DNA of 64,000 nt, taken from the NCBI GenBank assembly GCA_942493315.1, contig OW818690.1:2046001-2110000 (forward strand). Direction: 5' to 3'. Below are positions 1 through 8,880 of this stretch, in pieces. This stretch comes from UBA5429 sp942493315 (GTDB lineage Bacteria > Bacteroidota > Bacteroidia > Bacteroidales > WCHB1-69). Each line of letters starts with the position of its first letter. Positions within the stretch are counted from its first letter, which is position 1. The notes beneath the pieces are model-generated. The model saw only the letters and a list, made by a program, of their open reading frames with translations. It did not search any database and was not told the origin of the DNA. The translations under genes and the position numbers were made by a program.

Positions 1-468
1 CCCAATTTCATTGTTGGCAAGCATGAAACACACTAAAAAAGTATCCTCATCTATTAAAGATTCTAATTCATTTAACGAAATGAAACCATGACAATCCACA
101 GAACAAAATTCTACGGCAATCCCTTGATTTTTTAGGAAATCAAGGGATTTCAATACGGAAGAATGTTCTATTGGAGTCGTAATAATTTTCTTTTTTGTAG
201 GGTGAAAATGTTGAGATAGAGTTTTAATAATTTGATTATTAGATTCTGTAGCACAACTGGTGAAATAGATCTCGTGGGCATGTGCATTTATGGATTGAGC
301 TACCTGTTCGCGTGCCTGTTCCAAGATTAGTTGTGCATTTTTCCCCTTCTGATAACCAGTTGAAGGATTTCCCCAATGGTATTTGAGCACTCTATTCATG
401 GTAGATCTCACAGAATCTGATAGGGGAGTGGTTGCATTGTGATCTAGATAAACGGTTCTTTTAAACAT
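1..468 (-). CDS. Cysteine desulfurase, class V aminotransferase (partial, N-terminal part)
   Basis: This minus-strand frame runs open to the left window edge, so only the first 156 codons are present. The protein starts MFKRTVYLDHNATTPLS, the typical opening of NifS/IscS-type enzymes, followed by a GNPSTGYQKG segment, FTSCATESNN and TTPIEHSSVL, which match the cofactor-binding part of this family. The family removes sulfur from cysteine using pyridoxal phosphate and passes it to Fe-S, tRNA or thiamine synthesis; the catalytic lysine and the loop cysteine lie outside the window, so the NifS or SufS branch cannot be decided. The gene lies 19 nt downstream of the C_GCAxxG_C_C gene on the same strand, so the two are probably cotranscribed. 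Confidence 0.9.
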   Translation of the reverse strand, partial: MFKRTVYLDHNATTPLSDSVRSTMNRVLKYHWGNPSTGYQKGKNAQLILEQAREQVAQSINAHAHEIYFTSCATESNNQIIKTLSQHFHPTKKKIITTPIEHSSVLKSLDFLKNQGIAVEFCSVDCHGFISLNELESLIDEDTFLVCFMLANNEIG

Positions 469-487
469 TTTTTTCTACTTTATTTGT

Positions 488-1333
488 TTACGATTGAGAT
501 AACATTTCAATTATGTTTTTGCATCCTCCTGTTTTTATATATTCAGAATGTTCATCAATGGAATTGAATTTTTTTAGACAAATTTTTTGACATTCCACTT
601 CTGAATCTGTTAACATGTAGAAGTTTCGAATTATTTTTTTGGCATACTGATTATTGAAAATGGATTGAACTTTTCCATTATTATTTTTACTAAAATCTAA
701 CATTTTATACCACAAAGCTGCACTTAATGCCCCACATGCGCTACCACTCAATCCGATACCTCCGGCAAAACCTGCAACCATGATCGATTCCTCTTCTGTG
801 CCTCCCATTTTCTTTATAACTTCTGTTGCACAACTAAAACAGGGAGATTCCCAAGATATTTTTGTTTCAAAACTTTTATTTGTGATAGCAATCGCTTCTG
901 GAGTCCATTTGGAAATCAAATTAAAACAGGGATTAAATACAAAACCATAAGCCAATGTTTTTAAAATATAGATTGAAAATTGCCATTTATTATCCCAATC
1001 AACTTTGGAAATATCGCGACAATTAACAGTTTGTTTTCTTTTATGGAAAGATTGGATCAGATTACCGGAACTATAAATTGCCATTGCTATTGCTTCGTTT
1101 ATATCTTTAAATCTGTGAAACGATTCTGTTCCAATTGCTAAAGATCCACCCCATAATAATCCACATTGATTTCCCTTTTGTGCAATTCCGCCCACTAAAA
1201 TATCAACTGCTTTCTCTTCCAAAGGATTTTTATTGCCATATTCGTCACTGATTAAACAAAACATCGCCTGAGAACATGTGCCACATTTAAAAAATGTTTG
1301 CCTTGGATTTAAAGGCTTTTTAATTTTATCCAT
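488..1333 (-). CDS. C_GCAxxG_C_C family redox-type protein, two tandem modules
   Basis: The 281-residue protein holds two related Cys-rich modules. The first has FKCGTCSQAMF near residue 15 and QCGLLWGGSLAIG near 56; the second has SPCFSCATEVIKKMGG near 163 and SGSACGALSAALWY near 195. This pattern of C-x-x-C, a Gly-rich CGA helix and later cysteines (SEVECQKIC, TGGC) is that of the putative redox-active C_GCAxxG_C_C family, which lacks a settled function. No signal peptide is visible, so it is probably cytoplasmic. Its own promoter-like box lies 20 nt upstream and a cysteine desulfurase follows 19 nt downstream, which hints at sulfur or redox handling; that link is an inference. Confidence 0.8.
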   Translation of the reverse strand: MDKIKKPLNPRQTFFKCGTCSQAMFCLISDEYGNKNPLEEKAVDILVGGIAQKGNQCGLLWGGSLAIGTESFHRFKDINEAIAMAIYSSGNLIQSFHKRKQTVNCRDISKVDWDNKWQFSIYILKTLAYGFVFNPCFNLISKWTPEAIAITNKSFETKISWESPCFSCATEVIKKMGGTEEESIMVAGFAGGIGLSGSACGALSAALWYKMLDFSKNNNGKVQSIFNNQYAKKIIRNFYMLTDSEVECQKICLKKFNSIDEHSEYIKTGGCKNIIEMLSQS

Positions 1334-1352
1334 TTAATTTTTAATTAAGTTT

Positions 1353-1361
1353 GCAAATATA
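1353..1361 (-). promoter_or_regulatory. Promoter -7 box TATATTTG for the C_GCAxxG gene
   Basis: Exact match to the Bacteroidota -7 consensus TAnnTTTG followed by C, 20 nt ahead of the start codon at 1333. The -33 element is not clear. Confidence 0.6.
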
Positions 1362-1370
1362 ATAAATCTT

Positions 1371-1793
1371 TTAGACCTTTTTTTCTTTATAAAGTTTGCT
1401 GGCTACAAGCCCTCCGATTACTAATTCTCCTAAACCCCAAACGGTGCCTAAAATGGTGAAGTTTAGAGGCATAAAACCATATACGACCATAGAAAAGTTA
1501 GCAAAGAAATAAGCTACGAAAAAAGTTATTAATGATGACATTAGAGCAGTTTTGATCTTTGAGTTCCATAATGGTCTCATTAAAGCATATAAGAATACTA
1601 AAAATATTCCATTAAAGATGCTTACAAAACAAATAAAAACAGCCGCAAAATTGCTTAATGGTGGAACACCTCTGTCGGCTAAAATTTGATCCATTTGATC
1701 ACCTACCAATGGAATCATGGATAATCCACTTGTTAGAATTACTAATCCGGCAATAATTCCGGTGATAAAAATACTTTTAATGTTTAATTTCAT
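1371..1793 (-). CDS. Small integral membrane protein of unknown function
   Basis: A 140-residue, very hydrophobic protein with about four membrane segments, near residues 8-30, 46-72, 82-104 and 112-132, and a basic C-terminal end (SKLYKEKKV). The first segment is followed by a short polar stretch (DQMDQILADRGVPP) and could lie outside the membrane. I do not recognise the family. It lies 33 nt after the TonB-dependent receptor on the same strand and is probably the last gene of that transcript, before the separately promoted C_GCAxxG gene. Confidence 0.7.
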   Translation of the reverse strand: MKLNIKSIFITGIIAGLVILTSGLSMIPLVGDQMDQILADRGVPPLSNFAAVFICFVSIFNGIFLVFLYALMRPLWNSKIKTALMSSLITFFVAYFFANFSMVVYGFMPLNFTILGTVWGLGELVIGGLVASKLYKEKKV

Positions 1794-1826
1794 TTTTTTA
1801 ATTTTTAAATTTGTTATTTATTTTTT

Positions 1827-4169
1827 TTAAAATTCAATTTTATAACTGATCACGGGTAATATAACGCTATACCCTCGGTTTTCAACGGTACCGGATTTGA
1901 TATAATACGCATAACCATCATAATTTTTTGCCCCTAAAACATTCTTGATTTGTAATGCCCAAATACTGGAGTGTTTTGATTTGTTGATTCTATAGGTAAT
2001 CGTTACATCAAGATATTTTGTGTTGGGTGCTTGCTGTTCAAAAGCTTTTGAATCATCATAAATCACAGTTTTAAACAATAAAGACTGATCCATTAAAACA
2101 GGTGTAAATCTGTCACCACCCATCCAAGTAAAACGACAGTTAATTCCAAGAATATGATGGTTTTTAAAAGAAAACTCTTTACCGGCTAACAGGTTAATAA
2201 CATACCCTTTATCAAATTTTGTGTTTCTCCATTTCCCATCATCTCCACAATAAGAGGATTTGAATATTGATGCTGTAATCAAATAATAGTACCCTTTACT
2301 TAAGAATTTCTCAAAAGTAATATCAATTCCCCAATTTTCTCCTTTGCTATTGTTTGTTAATGAATCTCTAAAAGCCCAATCTTGAGTAAAGTTGATTAAT
2401 GAGTAACTTCCACCCGGTTTTCCGGGAACATGGTAAAGATATTGATAATAGGGTTCCACTTTTATTCTAATGTTTTTACTGATTTGCCAGTCGTAACCAC
2501 CAACAAAATGTAAAGCTTGTGATGGTGCCAGATTTATATTTGGATTACTAAATTGATCGTTTTGCATTTTTTTTACCAGATATATTTTTAAATCCTCAAT
2601 CTGGCTATGTTTTCCAAATCCAAAACTTATGGCATGTTTTGAATTGATTTCCCATTTAAAACTAATTCGGGGATCAATAGAGTATTTTTTATTAAGTAGA
2701 AAGTAGGATCCGTTTATCCCTCCATTAATCACAAAATGTTCTGAAATGGTGTATTTGGATTGATAAAATAGCTCAATAAAATAACTTTTGCCGGTTTCAT
2801 TTACATAATTCTGATAGGTTGCCGGATTATTGTTAATGGTACTATTGATATTCAAATCATAAAATAACGTATAAAATGTAAAGCCGGTTTTTAAAGTGTG
2901 TCTTGGACTGACTTTATGATTAAAATAGGAACTAAGTATGATCTTACCGGAGTTGTCAACAATAGCTAAATTGGGTTTTGACACTAAAAAGTCATCTAAT
3001 CGATCCATGGTCAAACTATTTAGTGTACCCGTAAATGCCAGTGTAGTATTCAAAAATGTTGATTTATTCAGGAATTGTTTATTAGTAATTCCAACAGCCC
3101 CCATTTTAAGATTCCAATCCAGATTGGTTCTGGAACTTTCATTTTCCCATTTGCTGGAATCAGTATAATACTCTTGATTCATTCGATCCAGTGCACTTAT
3201 TCCCCATACTGAAATGGATCCGTTTTTGATTGGAAAATGAAGCTTAAAATTTAAATCCTGATATATAGGTAAACTTGATTTTTCGGGTAAAAAAGATTTC
3301 ATCAAAGAAAAGGTTGAATACCGATAGTTAAACAAATAGGTGGCTTTATGCCCTTTTTTGAATGGTCCTTCTGAAGAGAAATCGATTCCCATTACTCCAA
3401 TTTGTATAGTGTGCTCCCTTTTTTCACTATTTCCGGTTCTAAATTTCATATCAAAAACACCGGCAAGTGCGTTCCCATATTCAGCCGGAAATGCACTGGT
3501 GAAAAAATCGGAATTGGTCATCATCTGACTACTAAAAACAGTAACAATACCACCTCCAGCAAGATTAGCGTTAGGAAAATGATTTGGATTTGGAATTTCT
3601 ACCCCTTCTAAACGCCAGGAGACACCTTTTGGAGAATTTCCTCTGATAATGATGGAATTACTTTGCATACTTCCGGTCGTTATTCCCGCAAATGCAGAAA
3701 CTGTTCGTGCGGGATCATCCATTCCACCGGCATATTTACGTGCATCCTCAACAGAAAATGAGCGGGCACTGATGGAGGCCATTGAATTTATTGGTTTATC
3801 TTTTTCTGTTAATCCATTAATTGCAACTTCTCCCATTTGTAAAACTGATTGCTTGAGTTGAGCCTTAATCACAACTTCTTTCCCTGAGGATACCAATATT
3901 TCTGTTAGTGTTGTAGATTGATATCCCATATAATGAAATTGAATATCATATCTTCCAAGTGCTACATTGTAAATTGAAAAATTACCTTCTTGGTCTGTTG
4001 TTCCCCCTAATAATGGATCAGTTCCTAAAATGATAATTGTTGCACCAATTAAGGGCGATTGGGTTTCTGTATCTATTACTGTACCTTTAATTGTCTGTGT
4101 TAATAATTGAGCAGATAATGTTTTTATACAAAAACAGAATATTATAATTAAAATTAGTGTTTTTTTCAT
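1827..4169 (-). CDS. TonB-dependent outer membrane receptor with carboxypeptidase-like regulatory domain
   Basis: The 780-residue protein begins with a signal peptide (cut after KTLSAQ), then a carboxypeptidase-regulatory-like beta domain at about 27-110 (IKGTVIDTETQSPLIGATI), a plug domain at about 125-235 (NSIIIRGNSPKGVSWRLEG) and a 22-strand-type barrel to the end, closing on phenylalanine as outer-membrane barrels do. Such receptors import a ligand with energy from TonB. There is no SusD-like partner next to it, so it is not a typical SusC glycan importer; the ligand is unknown. It lies 17 nt after the hydrolase gene and shares an apparent operon with it, a type IX cargo gene and a small membrane protein. 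Confidence 0.88.
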   Translation of the reverse strand: MKKTLILIIIFCFCIKTLSAQLLTQTIKGTVIDTETQSPLIGATIIILGTDPLLGGTTDQEGNFSIYNVALGRYDIQFHYMGYQSTTLTEILVSSGKEVVIKAQLKQSVLQMGEVAINGLTEKDKPINSMASISARSFSVEDARKYAGGMDDPARTVSAFAGITTGSMQSNSIIIRGNSPKGVSWRLEGVEIPNPNHFPNANLAGGGIVTVFSSQMMTNSDFFTSAFPAEYGNALAGVFDMKFRTGNSEKREHTIQIGVMGIDFSSEGPFKKGHKATYLFNYRYSTFSLMKSFLPEKSSLPIYQDLNFKLHFPIKNGSISVWGISALDRMNQEYYTDSSKWENESSRTNLDWNLKMGAVGITNKQFLNKSTFLNTTLAFTGTLNSLTMDRLDDFLVSKPNLAIVDNSGKIILSSYFNHKVSPRHTLKTGFTFYTLFYDLNINSTINNNPATYQNYVNETGKSYFIELFYQSKYTISEHFVINGGINGSYFLLNKKYSIDPRISFKWEINSKHAISFGFGKHSQIEDLKIYLVKKMQNDQFSNPNINLAPSQALHFVGGYDWQISKNIRIKVEPYYQYLYHVPGKPGGSYSLINFTQDWAFRDSLTNNSKGENWGIDITFEKFLSKGYYYLITASIFKSSYCGDDGKWRNTKFDKGYVINLLAGKEFSFKNHHILGINCRFTWMGGDRFTPVLMDQSLLFKTVIYDDSKAFEQQAPNTKYLDVTITYRINKSKHSSIWALQIKNVLGAKNYDGYAYYIKSGTVENRGYSVILPVISYKIEF

Positions 4170-4186
4170 ATATATGTTTTATAATT

Positions 4187-5149
4187 TTAATTGATTTGAT
4201 CTATCCAATCATTAATCAATTTTCTTCCAAGGATCACAGTTGATTTTCCATGTGATCCTTGTTCAATACACTCATACTTTTTATTTTGAGATAACCAATT
4301 TGAAAACAATTGATCACATCCCTTTTTATCCACTATTGAATCTTCCATTCCATAAAGTAATAATAGGGGAATGTTTAATTTTTTTGATGTTTCCAACATT
4401 GAATCCATACATTTTTTAGATTCTAACATCATATACATACTAAAATATTTAACTAATAGTGGATCGTTCAACCTTTGTTCTGACTCCTTCCGATCCTCAT
4501 CATTTTCAACCCATTTTGGATCTCCTGCCATTTTGACTATTGGAGTATGTTTGGCAAATACCAAATATGTTGCATATTTAAAGTATTCAAACCATCGGGG
4601 AGACATACCTTTAGCATTTTTTAATAGTATGGGTGGGTTAATTATTATGATCCCACTTACGTTTTCTATATTATCAGCAATAGATATAGTAATGGCTGAA
4701 GACATACTATGACCATATAAAATAATTGGATGTGAATTCAATTTATAATCCTGATCTGCTTTTATGATTGTAATATAATCTTCTTTCAATTTTGAAAATT
4801 GGTTCATATCTCCTCTTTTACCATCGGAATATCCAGTTCCCCTTGGATGAATAATTACAACTCTGTTTTTATTGTTACTTAAAATCTCTATAATCTCTTG
4901 TTCGTTGTGATGGTTGATACCTGTTATACCTGATATGATAAAGATGGTTGCTTTATAATCATTGGATGGTTTGTAATCATAAATACAAAGATTTAATGAG
5001 TCAATTGTTTTGAAAAAAGTGATATTTTGATCATTTTCAATAGCTGGTTTTTCAGGATTACGAACCACTGCACATGAAGAAATAACAAAACCAATAATCA
5101 TAACAAATAAGATTATTTGAAAAACTTTCATCATCCCCTTCTTAAACAT
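4187..5149 (-). CDS. Alpha/beta hydrolase lipoprotein, monoglyceride-lipase-like
   Basis: The 320-residue protein carries a lipoprotein signal (FVISSCAVV, lipobox Cys near residue 26). The hydrolase fold follows: nucleophile motif YGHSMSSAI (Ser near 147), acid residue in GMEDSIVD and histidine in EQGSHGKS near the end, which form a complete Ser-Asp-His triad. The HPRGTGYSDGKRG segment matches lysophospholipase or monoglyceride-lipase-like members. It is probably anchored in an envelope membrane and cuts an ester, but the substrate cannot be named. It sits between the TonB-dependent receptor (17 nt) and a type IX cargo gene (17 nt), suggesting a shared transcript. Confidence 0.82.
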   Translation of the reverse strand: MFKKGMMKVFQIILFVMIIGFVISSCAVVRNPEKPAIENDQNITFFKTIDSLNLCIYDYKPSNDYKATIFIISGITGINHHNEQEIIEILSNNKNRVVIIHPRGTGYSDGKRGDMNQFSKLKEDYITIIKADQDYKLNSHPIILYGHSMSSAITISIADNIENVSGIIIINPPILLKNAKGMSPRWFEYFKYATYLVFAKHTPIVKMAGDPKWVENDEDRKESEQRLNDPLLVKYFSMYMMLESKKCMDSMLETSKKLNIPLLLLYGMEDSIVDKKGCDQLFSNWLSQNKKYECIEQGSHGKSTVILGRKLINDWIDQIN

Positions 5150-5166
5150 TTCAAATAATTTTTTTA

Positions 5167-6009
5167 CTATTTTTTGATTATTTTTCTGGTTATGTTTCCT
5201 CCTTCATACTGAATTTTTACAAAATAGATTCCGGAAGGATAATCGGTTAAGTCAATATTAATATGATCATTGAATGTAGTCGTAAAAACCATTTGCCCCA
5301 CAAGATTGAAAAATACAAGATTCTTCAATGAATTAGATTCCATTTCAATTTTGAGATGGTTATTGGTAGGAATTGGATAAACTTTTAAAGATTCTATGTT
5401 GTTATCAGATTCATCAATACTTAAACCATTTGTACTGATGGCAATATTATCAAACCCAACTGTAATCCATTTATTGCTACAATCAGAATTCCTATATCTA
5501 ATGGCTATATAGCTGGATCCATTGTAAGATGTTAAATTAATATTAGAAAGTAAATGGAAAGTTCCATCTGCAGGATAGTTATCTCCCCTGAAATCATACA
5601 ACAATGTTTTTGAAACAGCTTGTCCCGGATCTTCAGAACCCTGTAACAGGTATATACCAATTGTATCATCACTTTCCGGAGTTGAAAATCCGGAAAACAT
5701 ATATCTAATAGAATCCAATTTGCCACCTGTAGGAATATAAAATTCCGGAGAAACATACCAATTGTCAGTAAGTGTAATTCCTGTTGATGGGGAGTAACTA
5801 TGAATTAAATAGTTAGGTTCAGAGCAAGCTCCATAATTTTCAATACCCCAATGACTGAAAGTTGTAGCTCCTTTTTTAATTTCAACCCATCCTGCTTGTC
5901 CGAGTACATTATCAAATCCGGTGTAATAAGGCAGGCTAATTTGCGCTTTTGTAGGATTAATCATTATTAATACCATTCCTACAATGGTAATTATTTTTGT
6001 AATTTTCAT
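5167..6009 (-). CDS. Secreted type IX cargo protein with cleaved-adhesin (choice-of-anchor J) domain
   Basis: I chose the start at 6009 (280 residues), because it gives a normal signal peptide ending PTKAQ; an in-frame extension up to 6096 would bury it. The mature protein opens with LPYYTGFDNVLGQAGW and continues to about residue 180 as a jelly-roll of the cleaved-adhesin / choice-of-anchor J type, which binds carbohydrate or protein in known members. Residues about 205-280 form a type IX sorting domain (VYPIPTNNHLKIE ... SGIYFVKIQYEGG, ending KIIKK), so the protein should cross the outer membrane and be surface-bound or released. It is the likely first gene of the hydrolase-receptor cluster. 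Confidence 0.8.
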   Translation of the reverse strand: MKITKIITIVGMVLIMINPTKAQISLPYYTGFDNVLGQAGWVEIKKGATTFSHWGIENYGACSEPNYLIHSYSPSTGITLTDNWYVSPEFYIPTGGKLDSIRYMFSGFSTPESDDTIGIYLLQGSEDPGQAVSKTLLYDFRGDNYPADGTFHLLSNINLTSYNGSSYIAIRYRNSDCSNKWITVGFDNIAISTNGLSIDESDNNIESLKVYPIPTNNHLKIEMESNSLKNLVFFNLVGQMVFTTTFNDHINIDLTDYPSGIYFVKIQYEGGNITRKIIKK

Positions 6010-6109
6010 TTGTTTACATTTAAATGAATAATATATAAGAAAAGAACAGGACAAATTGATAAATAGACACTCTCTTTTTGTCCTGTCAGCATTCAAAAAT
6101 TATATATTA

Positions 6110-6532
6110 TTAGGGGTAAGTAATTGAATTCCAATTATTATATGAAGTAGTTCCGAAATCTTTATATAATACATTAAAATGTTGTATTAAATTCCAATTT
6201 GCAAATTTAAAAGTGTATTGATAATCACAAATACAATATTCATTTGGTTCAAATTGATCTTTTAAGTAAATGTTGAAAACTCCTTGGTCTAATGCTACAG
6301 AATCCAAAGGTTGAGAAGAACAATTTTTATTAATTGTAACATGAAGCAATAGAGTATCATTAATTACTTCACAATAAAGTGTATCTGGACTGGTCGTACC
6401 GTTTTTACTGGTAAAACATCCCCCTTTTTGTGTGCTTAAAAGCTTAGGCGTAGCCGTAATTGGATCTGGATCAGTACAAGAATTTAAAATGAATAGCATA
6501 GTAATCATCAATCCTAAGATAAGTTTTTTCAT
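6110..6532 (-). CDS. Small lipoprotein of unknown function
   Basis: A 140-residue protein with a lipoprotein signal (LFILNSCTDPD, Cys near residue 19). The mature part has six or more cysteines (KGGCF, LYCEV, NKNCSS, EYCICDY), suggesting disulfides in the periplasm or at the surface, and looks all-beta. I do not recognise the family. It lies between two type IX cargo genes: 36 nt after the one upstream and about 100 nt before the next. Confidence 0.65.
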   Translation of the reverse strand: MKKLILGLMITMLFILNSCTDPDPITATPKLLSTQKGGCFTSKNGTTSPDTLYCEVINDTLLLHVTINKNCSSQPLDSVALDQGVFNIYLKDQFEPNEYCICDYQYTFKFANWNLIQHFNVLYKDFGTTSYNNWNSITYP

Positions 6533-6568
6533 AAAAGTTTTTTTAAAATTTTGTTTTTAATATTTATA

Positions 6569-7405
6569 TTAGATTTTTACAACCTTAAAAGTTTCTATTT
6601 TTTGTGTTTTTGGATTCATTATTTTGATATAATAGATACCAGCCTCCAATTCTCTCATTGAAATCACTTTATCGTTAATAACACCTTGGTTCACTTTTTG
6701 TCCATAAGTGTTGTAAATGGCATAGTTAATAACTTCATTAGAATTGGATTGAATGGTGATCACATCTTGAGTTGGGTTGGGATACACTTCATAGTTACCC
6801 ACTACTGATTCATCTACATTACTTGAGCTCGTTTGTCCTGCACTAATTTGTGCATTGGGTGTATTATTGAATGCAAAAGCTTTAATGATTAATTTTCTGG
6901 AGTTAATTTTATAAGTGGGGGTAGTTGATTGAAAATTAACCAAAACATATCCATAATGGGTGTTGTTGTTTTTTAAAAATTTTACACCGATATATTGATC
7001 TCCTTGATCTAAAAAATTGGTATTTAAAGTACTTTCCCCAATATAAGGTGCAGGATCACTGTTTCCCCAAGTTAAAGTACTGTTAATTGGATCACCATAA
7101 GAGAGCATTTTCACAAATCTGCCATCATAAATATTAACTGTTGTCCCATCTAATGCAATTTGATTGTTAGGATTGCTCGATGTAAAATGCATAAACCATT
7201 CAGCTCCTAAATCTTCCCATTTAAAGTTGTATTCTTCCATGCCATCGAAGGTAAAGTCGAGTGGCAAAATATTATCCATAGTTCCAATAATGGGTGACAT
7301 TTCGGTTTCGAAGTTAGGTGAAATTTCTAAAAAAAAGATTTGTGCTTTTAATGATAATGTTGAAATCAATAAAATCAAAGTGCTAATTAAAACTGCTTTT
7401 TTCAT
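6569..7405 (-). CDS. Secreted protein with type IX sorting domain
   Basis: The 278-residue protein has a signal peptide ending LSLKAQ and a C-terminal type IX sorting domain from about residue 205 (VYPNPTQDVITIQ, AGIYYIKIMNP, ending FKVVKI). The middle 180 residues are beta-rich (EYNFKWEDLGAEWFMHF, STLTWGNSDPAPYIGES) and of no family I recognise; they resemble the pre-anchor beta domain seen in other small type IX proteins. Expected at the cell surface or secreted. The closest promoter-like box is 127 nt upstream, giving a long AT-rich leader. Confidence 0.75.
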   Translation of the reverse strand: MKKAVLISTLILLISTLSLKAQIFFLEISPNFETEMSPIIGTMDNILPLDFTFDGMEEYNFKWEDLGAEWFMHFTSSNPNNQIALDGTTVNIYDGRFVKMLSYGDPINSTLTWGNSDPAPYIGESTLNTNFLDQGDQYIGVKFLKNNNTHYGYVLVNFQSTTPTYKINSRKLIIKAFAFNNTPNAQISAGQTSSSNVDESVVGNYEVYPNPTQDVITIQSNSNEVINYAIYNTYGQKVNQGVINDKVISMRELEAGIYYIKIMNPKTQKIETFKVVKI

Positions 7406-7532
7406 TTGATAAATTTTGAACTTGTTTTTAAAAATATGAGGGTTTTTTATGTTTGCAAAATAAATGATATGTTTAATATTCCCGAATATCTCATTTACGG
7501 TTTTTACAATTCATTTTACTTTTTTTTATGTG

Positions 7533-7541
7533 GCAAAAGTA
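7533..7541 (-). promoter_or_regulatory. Possible promoter -7 box TACTTTTG for the type IX cargo gene
   Basis: Match to TAnnTTTG followed by C, 127 nt ahead of the start at 7405. The distance is long, so a nearer, less canonical promoter is possible. Confidence 0.4.
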
Positions 7542-7598
7542 TAATCGGGGGAACCCAATTTCATTGACTTAAGTCAAGAAATGAGTTTTATAAGTTTT

Positions 7599-8207
7599 CT
7601 AGAAATTTACTCCAAAATGTAATCCCGGTTCTCCAAAGAAAAATTTAGACCATTTTTGATCCAATACTCTAAATGAATCGGGCATCTTGGTATGATATAA
7701 TCTATGTGTAATCGCAATTGATGGTTCAATGAACAATCTGTTTTTACAAAAACTAAAATGGTACCCAATTCTGTAAGTGTTGAAAATCTGAAACCCTTTG
7801 TCAATCTTGATATTTTGATTGTTTACAAAGGTCTGAAAAGCATTCATGACATGAATTCCAGTGTACAATCCTTTCCACCAATAGTGCTGGTAAACAAAAG
7901 TAAATCCAAATTCTCTGATGTATCCGGGAAATTTTTCTTCCGGTGCATCAAAATGATCTCCAAACGGAATTCCCAGAGACCAGGCATATTTCCAGGTCTG
8001 TAATTCTAATGAAACTGAATTCCTGGGATTAATATGATATCCAAAGTTTAATTGAACAAAATCAGGACTATCTTCAGGTAAGAGGTTCGCTAACATGATC
8101 ATAGAACTTCCAACAAAACATTTTTTGGATGTGTCTATTTGTGCATAATTGGGTAATGAAATAACGACAATAAATGTCGCAATTAGTGTTGAAATTTTTT
8201 TTTGCAT
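7599..8207 (-). CDS. Probable outer-membrane beta-barrel protein
   Basis: I start the gene at 8207 (202 residues), where MQKKISTLIATF begins a signal peptide ending LPNYAQ; the promoter box 21 nt upstream makes the longer frame to 8228 unlikely. The mature part has alternating hydrophobic strands with many aromatic residues (YHINPRNSVSLELQTWKYAW, FTFVYQHYWWKGLYTGIHV), and the last strand is GLHFGVNF, ending in phenylalanine, all usual for small outer-membrane barrels. The exact family is not recognised. Two Crp/Fnr regulators lie directly upstream on the same strand, but this gene seems to have its own promoter. Confidence 0.65.
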   Translation of the reverse strand: MQKKISTLIATFIVVISLPNYAQIDTSKKCFVGSSMIMLANLLPEDSPDFVQLNFGYHINPRNSVSLELQTWKYAWSLGIPFGDHFDAPEEKFPGYIREFGFTFVYQHYWWKGLYTGIHVMNAFQTFVNNQNIKIDKGFQIFNTYRIGYHFSFCKNRLFIEPSIAITHRLYHTKMPDSFRVLDQKWSKFFFGEPGLHFGVNF

Positions 8208-8228
8208 ATCTTTTTGATTTTTTGACAT

Positions 8229-8237
8229 GCAAAAATA
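8229..8237 (-). promoter_or_regulatory. Promoter -7 box TATTTTTG for the beta-barrel gene
   Basis: Exact TAnnTTTG followed by C, 21 nt ahead of the start at 8207. It supports the shorter start. Confidence 0.55.
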
Positions 8238-8287
8238 GTCCTCAAAAGAAGGTTAAAATCTTCACTTAAGTTAAGAAATGAACTGGG

Positions 8288-8863
8288 TTATTTTTTACTC
8301 ACAATTCTAGCCCTTAATCTACTTAAAGATTCAGGCTTTATTCCCAGATAACTTGCTAATTGATATTGTGGAACCCGTTGAATCAAGTCAGGTCTGTTTT
8401 TTAATAAATTTAAATATCTTTCTTCCGGTGATGAGGTTTTAAAATCCGCAAAATTAGTTTGGTTTTTAACAATAATTTTTTCTGATACTTTCCTACAAAT
8501 CGTTTCAAATTTTGGAAACTTTTTAAAAACTTCTTCCGCCATATCGGGTTTTGATGCCGCAATAATGGAATCTTCAACGCATGAGACATAAAGTTCCGAT
8601 GGAAGATTATTAAGAACACATGGAGGCGTATATCCTTCCAACTCTGTATAGAATTCTGTAGTTTTCTCCTCTCCATCTATAATGAAATAGACTCTTAAGC
8701 ACCCTTTTAAAACGAAATACGATTCGCTGGATCTTTTCCCCTCTTTCAATAAAATAGAGCCCTTTCTTAAAGATCTGATTAAATCTAATCTTAAAATGGC
8801 ATTTTTTTCATCTTCGTTTAAAGGAACAAACTGTTCAATAAAATCACAAAGAACATTTTTCAT
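8288..8863 (-). CDS. Crp/Fnr family transcriptional regulator (second of a tandem pair)
   Basis: The 191-residue protein has a cyclic-nucleotide-binding-like beta-roll at about 10-120 (GSILLKEGKRSSESYFVLKG, VYFIIDGEEKTTEFYTE) and a short C-terminal winged-helix part whose recognition helix is QLASYLGIKPESLSRLRARI. The SPEERYLNLL segment is typical of Bacteroidota members. No Fe-S cysteine set is seen, so it is not an Fnr-type oxygen sensor; the ligand is unknown. It lies 17 nt after its paralogue at 8881-9459, with which it shares much of its sequence, indicating a local duplication. Confidence 0.88.
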   Translation of the reverse strand: MKNVLCDFIEQFVPLNEDEKNAILRLDLIRSLRKGSILLKEGKRSSESYFVLKGCLRVYFIIDGEEKTTEFYTELEGYTPPCVLNNLPSELYVSCVEDSIIAASKPDMAEEVFKKFPKFETICRKVSEKIIVKNQTNFADFKTSSPEERYLNLLKNRPDLIQRVPQYQLASYLGIKPESLSRLRARIVSKK

Positions 8864-8880
8864 TTTTATAAAAATTAAAA

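Noticed and set aside
7440..7465. GCAAAATAA as a -7 box for the type IX cargo gene at 6569
   Set aside because: On the minus strand it reads TTATTTTGC, one base short of TAnnTTTG.
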